Part shown: positions 59,280 through 64,000 of the stretch, piece after piece
Position numbering within the stretch: the first letter of the stretch is position 1
Layout: every line of letters starts with the position of its first letter
Assembly (NCBI RefSeq): GCF_004364935.1
Contig: NZ_SOBT01000008.1
Span: forward strand, 558,001 to 622,000
Length of the DNA: 64,000 nt
Origin: Panacagrimonas perspica
GTDB lineage: Bacteria > Pseudomonadota > Gammaproteobacteria > Nevskiales > Nevskiaceae
Direction: 5' to 3'
Notes under the pieces: model-generated
The model's input: only the letters and a program-made list of their open reading frames with translations
The model's database searches: none
Told to the model about the DNA's origin: nothing
Program-made: the position numbers and the translations under genes

Positions 59280-62200
59280 ATGCGCGTCAAAATCATCACC
59301 AAAGCCACAGGCAAAGTCCGCGAAGTCGAACTTCTCCCCGGACAGACGCTGACGATCGCCGACGGCGAACAACTGCTGATCCCCGAGAACTGGGTCGTCT
59401 CCCGTCAGGGCGACACGGTGGTGGTGCGCGACCCGGCCGACAGCACGGCGTCGACCGCGACCGTGCGTCTCGAGGACTCCAGCAACGGTCTGGTCTTCGC
59501 GGACGCCGGCGCGTCTCATGAGTCGGGACTCGGAGCGGGTGCGCTGTGGCTGCTCGGAGGCGCCGCGGGTGCCGGTGGCATCGCGCTGGCGGCGGGCGGC
59601 GGAGGTGGGGGCGGAGGTTCCGATCCTCGGGATTCCACGGCGCCCGGATCGCCCATCATTTCTGGTGTGTCCGAGGACTCCAACATCGTTGGTGACCAGA
59701 TCACCAAGGACGCCACGATCACGCTGACGGGCTCCGCGGAGCCGGGCAGCCGCGTGACGATATTCGACGGCACGGTCGAGCTCGGCCAGGTCACCGCGGA
59801 CGCCAACGGCAACTGGACGTTCACCACCCCTCAGCTGTCGGACGGAACGCATCCGCTCAACGCCCGTGCCACCGACGCCGCCGGCAACGTCAGCGTCGTC
59901 TCCAACGCGGTTCCGGTCACCGTCGACACCATTCCTCCCGCGCCCGGCACGCTGGCCCTCGCGGGTCGTGACGACGATGCGGACGGCAGCTTCACGCTGG
60001 TCCCGACTGGCGCGGAAGCGGGCGCTGCACTCGTATTCCAGATTTCCACCGACGGCGGAAATACCTGGACGCCGACGGGAGCTGCCCAGAACAACCTCGT
60101 GCCGGGCACCTACAGCTTCCGAGTGATCGCCACCGATGTCGCGGGCAATCAGAGCATCAGCGCCGTCCAGGGCGTGACCGTGACCGCGCCTGAGCCGGCG
60201 AATCGCGCGCCTGTGGCTGCGGACGCGGCGTTCAGTGTCAGCGAAGACGGCCCTGCTGTCTCTGGCAGCGTTTCTGCCTCTGACGCTGATGGTGACGCCC
60301 TCACCTACAGCCTTGTCGGCTCCGCTCCGGCCGGTCTGACGTTCAATTCAAACGGCACGTTCAGTTTCAATCCGAATGGCGCGTTCGAGTCGCTCGACAC
60401 CAACGAAACAGCCGCCGTCACGTTTCAGTACCGGGCTAATGATGGCCAATTGAGCAGCAATGTCGCGACAGTGACGCTGACGGTCAACGGTGCGAATGAT
60501 GCGCCGGTTGCAAACAACGACAGCCTCAGCACGGTTCAGAACATCCCGGTCGCCTTCTTGGCCACTCAGTTGTTGGGCAACGACTCCGATGTAGACGGCG
60601 AAGCCCTGAGTGTCGCCAGTGTCAGCAGCGGCACAGGAGGCACGGTCGCGCTCGATGGCGGCGTGATTACGTTCACGCCTACGCCTGGGTTTGTAGGCCT
60701 CGCCACCTTTACCTATACCGCCACGGACGGCACCGCTACTTCGAATTCGGCGACCGTGTCGGTCTCGGTGGACGCCGCTCCGCCCCCTCCGAACGCCCCG
60801 CCTGTTGCGATCAACGGATCGCAAGCGGTTGGGGAGGATGGCCCGGCCCTCTTGGGCAACGTCACGGCCGTGGACCCCAACGGCGATTCGCTGACGTACA
60901 GCATCGTGGGTCAGGCGCCGCAAGGCCTGGTGCTGAATCCCAACGGCAGCTTCACGTTCAATCCGGGCCAGAATTATCAGTTCCTGAACAACAACGAGTC
61001 GACCACGGTCGCGTTCCAGTTCCAGGCCAGCGATGGTCAGCTCAACAGCAACGTAGGGACCTTCACGATCACCGTGAATGGGGCCGATGAAGGAGGAGAA
61101 GGCGGAGAAGGCGGAAACGTGGTTCCGTTGGGAGGAGCTGACAGCTACACCACTCTCGAAGACACGGCACTGGTGGTGACGACGCCCGGCGTGCTTGCCA
61201 ACGACACCGATGCAAACGGCGATGCGCTGGCGGCAGGGCTGATCACGGGGCCGGCTCACGGCGGCCTGGTCCTCAATGCAAACGGCAGCTTCACCTACAC
61301 GCCGGCCGCGAATTACGCCGGCCCGGACAGCTTCATCTATTTCGCCAGCGACGGACAGGGCGTCAGCTCGCCGATCACCGTGTCACTGACAGTGACGCCG
61401 GTGAACGATCCGCCGAGCTTCTCGCATCTGACGAGCCACACGGTGAATGAGGATGCAGGTCCGCAAACGGTGGCGGACTTTGCCACCTCCATCAGTGCAG
61501 GTCCGGCAGACGAGGCGGGCCAGACGCTGACTTTCAACGTGGTCGCCAACTCGAATCCGTCGCTCTTCAGTGTGGCGCCGAGCATTTCGGCGGACGGCAC
61601 GCTGAGCTACACCCCGGCGGCCAATGCCAACGGCACGGCCACGATCTCGCTGAACCTGTCGGATGACGGAGGCACCGCGAATGGCGGTAGCGGCACCAGC
61701 AACACGGTGACCTTCGTCATCAACGTAAACCCGGTGAACGATGCGCCGGTGGGAGTAACGGACGCCTACAACGTCACCCAGAGCCAGCTCGTCGTGACGC
61801 TACCGGGTGTACTGGGCAACGACACGGATGCCGAGGGCACTTCGCTGACGGCGACAAAGTTGACGGATCCTGCGCACGGGACGTTGGTATTCAACCCCGA
61901 TGGCACGTTCGTCTATACGCCGGCTTTCGGTTTCAGCGGCATCGACAGCTTCACGTATCAGGCCGGCGACGGAGCCCTCGACACCGGCGCCGTGACGGTG
62001 ACGCTGAACGTCACGACGACGAACGTCGCCCCGGTGGCGGTGGCGGACATCTATGCGGCGACGGAAGACACCCCGCTGGTCGTGCCGGCGGCGGCCGGTG
62101 TGCTGGCCAATGACACCGATGCCAACGGAAACGCCCTAACGGCTTCGCTGGTGGATGCGCCCACCCAGGGCTCGCTGACGCTGAACGGCGATGGCAGCTT

Positions 62201-64000
62201 CACGTACACGCCGGCTGCGAATTACAACGGTCCGGACAGCTTCACCTATCGAGTCTTTGATGGCGCGGCCTTCAGCGATCCGGTGACGGTGACGCTGAAC
62301 GTCGGCGCGGTGAACGATGACCCGGTGGCCAACGACGATGCGGCGACGGTGGCCGAGGGCGGCACGATTGCCTTGATCAACGTATTGGGCAATGACACGG
62401 ATGTCGACAGCACGCTGGTAGCGGCGTCCATCACGAGCTTTACGCAGGGTGCGAACGGTGCGGTGACGAAGAATCCGGACGGGACGTTCATGTACGTCCA
62501 CAACGGTTCGGAGACGCTGAACGACAGCTTCACCTACACCCTCGATGATGGTGCAGGCGGCACGGATACGGCCACGGTCACCGTCACCATTACGCCGGTG
62601 AACGATGCGCCGGTGGCAGCGGCGGATACGTATGCGGCGACGGAAGACGCTCCGTTGACCGTCGCGGCGCCGGGTGTGCTGTTGAATGACACGGATGCGG
62701 AAGGCAGTTTGCTGACGGCGGTTCTGGTCACGGGACCCGTCAGCGGCAGTCTGACGCTCAATTTGGACGGCAGCTTCACGTACACGCCGAATGCCAATTT
62801 CAATGGCACGGACAGCTTCACGTATCGGGCCGCTGATGGGACGAGTTTCAGCACGCCGGTGACGGTGACGCTGAATGTCGCGGCGGTGGACGATGCACCG
62901 GTGGCGGTGAATGACAGCGTGACGGTGCTCGAAGACAGCGGTCCGACGGCGATTGCGGTGCTGGCCAACGACACGGATATCGATGGCGGCCCGATCTCGA
63001 TCACGTCGATCACGCAGCCTGCGAACGGCACGGTGGTGATCACGGGTGGTGGCACGGGGCTGACGTATGCGCCCAACGCGAACTACAGCAACAACGGCGT
63101 ACCCGACATGTTCACGTACACGTTGAGTGGCGGATCGACGGCGACGGTGAGCGTGAATGTCACGCCGGTGGACGATGCACCGGTCGCGGTGAATGACAGT
63201 GTGACGGTGCTCGAAGACAGCGGTCCGACATCGATCCTGGTTCTCGCGAACGACACCGACATTGACGGCGGGCCGATTTCGATCGCGTCGATCACGCAGC
63301 CGGCGAACGGCACGGTGGTGATCACGGGTGGCGGCACGGGCCTGACGTATGCACCCAACGCGAACTACAGCAACAACGGCGTGCCCGACACGTTCACGTA
63401 CACGTTGAGTGGTGGATCGACGGCGACGGTGAGTGTGAACGTGACGCCGGTGGACGATGCGCCGGTGGCGGTGAATGACAGCGTGACGGTGCTCGAAGAC
63501 AGTGGTCCGACGGCAATTGCGGTGCTGGCCAACGACACGGATATCGACGGTGGCCCGATCTCGATCACGTCGATCACGCAGCCTGCGAACGGCACGGTGG
63601 TGATCACGGGTGGTGGCACGGGCCTGACGTATGCACCCAACGCGAACTACAGCAACAACGGCGTGCCCGACACGTTCACGTACACGCTGAGCGGCGGATC
63701 GACGGCGACGGTGAGCGTGAATGTCACGCCGGTGGACGATGCACCGGTCGCGGTGAATGACAGTGTGACGGTGCTCGAAGACAGCGGTCCGACGGCGATT
63801 GCGGTGCTGGCCAACGACACGGATATCGATGGCGGCCCGATCTCGATCACGTCGATCACGCAGCCTGCGAACGGCACGGTGGTGATCACGGGTGGTGGCA
63901 CGGGCCTGACGTATGCACCCAACGCGAACTACAGCAACAACGGCGTGCCCGACACGTTCACGTACACGCTGAGTGGCGGATCGACGGCGATGGTGAGCGT
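59280..64000 (+). CDS. Giant BapA/LapA-like biofilm adhesin, C-terminus beyond the window
   Basis: The frame is open from the ATG at 59280 (GGGGAG seven to eight bases upstream) to the right edge, 1573 residues so far. There is no signal peptide, as expected for a type I substrate. Residues 1-85 form the BapA-type N-terminal module (VKIITKATGKVREVELLPGQ, TVVVRDPADS); a hydrophobic, Gly-rich spacer follows (LWLLGGAAGAGGIALAAG). An Ig-like domain lies at about 120-220 and cadherin/VCBS-like domains from about 300 onward, each with (E/Q)DxxLxVxxxGVLANDTDA and SFTYTP. The last four copies are almost identical (282-bp units from 62886). The secretion signal would be at the unseen end. The exporter is probably the system at 49162-54023. 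Confidence 0.93.
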   Translation, partial: MRVKIITKATGKVREVELLPGQTLTIADGEQLLIPENWVVSRQGDTVVVRDPADSTASTATVRLEDSSNGLVFADAGASHESGLGAGALWLLGGAAGAGGIALAAGGGGGGGGSDPRDSTAPGSPIISGVSEDSNIVGDQITKDATITLTGSAEPGSRVTIFDGTVELGQVTADANGNWTFTTPQLSDGTHPLNARATDAAGNVSVVSNAVPVTVDTIPPAPGTLALAGRDDDADGSFTLVPTGAEAGAALVFQISTDGGNTWTPTGAAQNNLVPGTYSFRVIATDVAGNQSISAVQGVTVTAPEPANRAPVAADAAFSVSEDGPAVSGSVSASDADGDALTYSLVGSAPAGLTFNSNGTFSFNPNGAFESLDTNETAAVTFQYRANDGQLSSNVATVTLTVNGANDAPVANNDSLSTVQNIPVAFLATQLLGNDSDVDGEALSVASVSSGTGGTVALDGGVITFTPTPGFVGLATFTYTATDGTATSNSATVSVSVDAAPPPPNAPPVAINGSQAVGEDGPALLGNVTAVDPNGDSLTYSIVGQAPQGLVLNPNGSFTFNPGQNYQFLNNNESTTVAFQFQASDGQLNSNVGTFTITVNGADEGGEGGEGGNVVPLGGADSYTTLEDTALVVTTPGVLANDTDANGDALAAGLITGPAHGGLVLNANGSFTYTPAANYAGPDSFIYFASDGQGVSSPITVSLTVTPVNDPPSFSHLTSHTVNEDAGPQTVADFATSISAGPADEAGQTLTFNVVANSNPSLFSVAPSISADGTLSYTPAANANGTATISLNLSDDGGTANGGSGTSNTVTFVINVNPVNDAPVGVTDAYNVTQSQLVVTLPGVLGNDTDAEGTSLTATKLTDPAHGTLVFNPDGTFVYTPAFGFSGIDSFTYQAGDGALDTGAVTVTLNVTTTNVAPVAVADIYAATEDTPLVVPAAAGVLANDTDANGNALTASLVDAPTQGSLTLNGDGSFTYTPAANYNGPDSFTYRVFDGAAFSDPVTVTLNVGAVNDDPVANDDAATVAEGGTIALINVLGNDTDVDSTLVAASITSFTQGANGAVTKNPDGTFMYVHNGSETLNDSFTYTLDDGAGGTDTATVTVTITPVNDAPVAAADTYAATEDAPLTVAAPGVLLNDTDAEGSLLTAVLVTGPVSGSLTLNLDGSFTYTPNANFNGTDSFTYRAADGTSFSTPVTVTLNVAAVDDAPVAVNDSVTVLEDSGPTAIAVLANDTDIDGGPISITSITQPANGTVVITGGGTGLTYAPNANYSNNGVPDMFTYTLSGGSTATVSVNVTPVDDAPVAVNDSVTVLEDSGPTSILVLANDTDIDGGPISIASITQPANGTVVITGGGTGLTYAPNANYSNNGVPDTFTYTLSGGSTATVSVNVTPVDDAPVAVNDSVTVLEDSGPTAIAVLANDTDIDGGPISITSITQPANGTVVITGGGTGLTYAPNANYSNNGVPDTFTYTLSGGSTATVSVNVTPVDDAPVAVNDSVTVLEDSGPTAIAVLANDTDIDGGPISITSITQPANGTVVITGGGTGLTYAPNANYSNNGVPDTFTYTLSGGSTAMVS
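62886..64000 (+). repeat. Tandem 282-bp repeats inside the adhesin gene
   Basis: Units start at 62886, 63168, 63450 and 63732; the fourth is cut by the window edge. Each encodes 94 residues beginning with VDDAPVAVNDSVTVLEDSGP. Units 1, 3 and 4 share TAIAVLANDTD and ISITSITQ, while unit 2 has TSILVLANDTD and ISIASITQ. Unit 1 has PDMFTY and units 2 and 3 have PDTFTY. Such high identity suggests recent duplication or gene conversion. Confidence 0.95.

Noticed and set aside
62886-64000. Regular repeats as a CRISPR-like array
   Set aside because: Period is 282 bases, the whole unit is coding and repeated, and there are no short repeats with unique spacers.

Overview
The window is high-GC bacterial DNA and most likely gammaproteobacterial. 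The basis is a one-piece tmRNA whose tag reads ANDANYALAA, a divergent bamE/fur pair next to rnfH, smpB close by, a TonB-dependent receptor, and a Pseudomonas-like Fur without the first Cys pair. I cannot name a genus from sequence alone.

Left edge (1-4655): a FecR-domain protein cut by the window edge, a divergent outer-membrane beta-barrel protein, and a long TonB-dependent receptor.

Type VI secretion locus (about 4945-45338, all on the minus strand, so read from high to low coordinates). It opens with a regulatory module: PP2C phosphatase, a large membrane Ser/Thr kinase with a C-terminal formylglycine-generating-enzyme-like domain, and a single-pass membrane protein. Next come an unusual adhesin-repeat protein, tssA, tssB, tssC, two hcp-family genes, tagJ, tssE, tssF, tssG and clpV. 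Then follow two paralogous TPR-methyltransferases and vgrG. A delivery cassette comes next: DUF2169-pentapeptide protein, pentapeptide protein, DUF3540, PAAR-like DUF4150, small FHA protein, and a predicted cysteine-hydrolase effector. The locus closes with tagH, tssJ, tssK, tssL, tssM and tagF. All thirteen core tss genes are present, together with kinase, phosphatase, FHA and TagF, so assembly is probably gated by threonine phosphorylation.

Decayed island (about 45.9-48.7 kb): a lower-GC orphan gene, an AlpA-type regulator fused in frame to the DDE core of an IS3-family transposase, and the N-terminal remnant of a tyrosine integrase. It abuts the 3' end of ssrA, a classical integration target.

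Right part (49-64 kb): a type I secretion system (TolC-like, HlyD-like and a LapB-like ABC transporter). Then smpB, glk, a sodium-dependent symporter, rnfH, bamE and fur. The last gene is a giant BapA/LapA-like adhesin that runs off the right edge and carries near-identical 282-bp tandem repeats. The type I system is the obvious candidate exporter for that adhesin. The window therefore combines a contact-dependent weapon, a biofilm-type adhesin with its exporter, and a trans-translation pair beside an integration hotspot.
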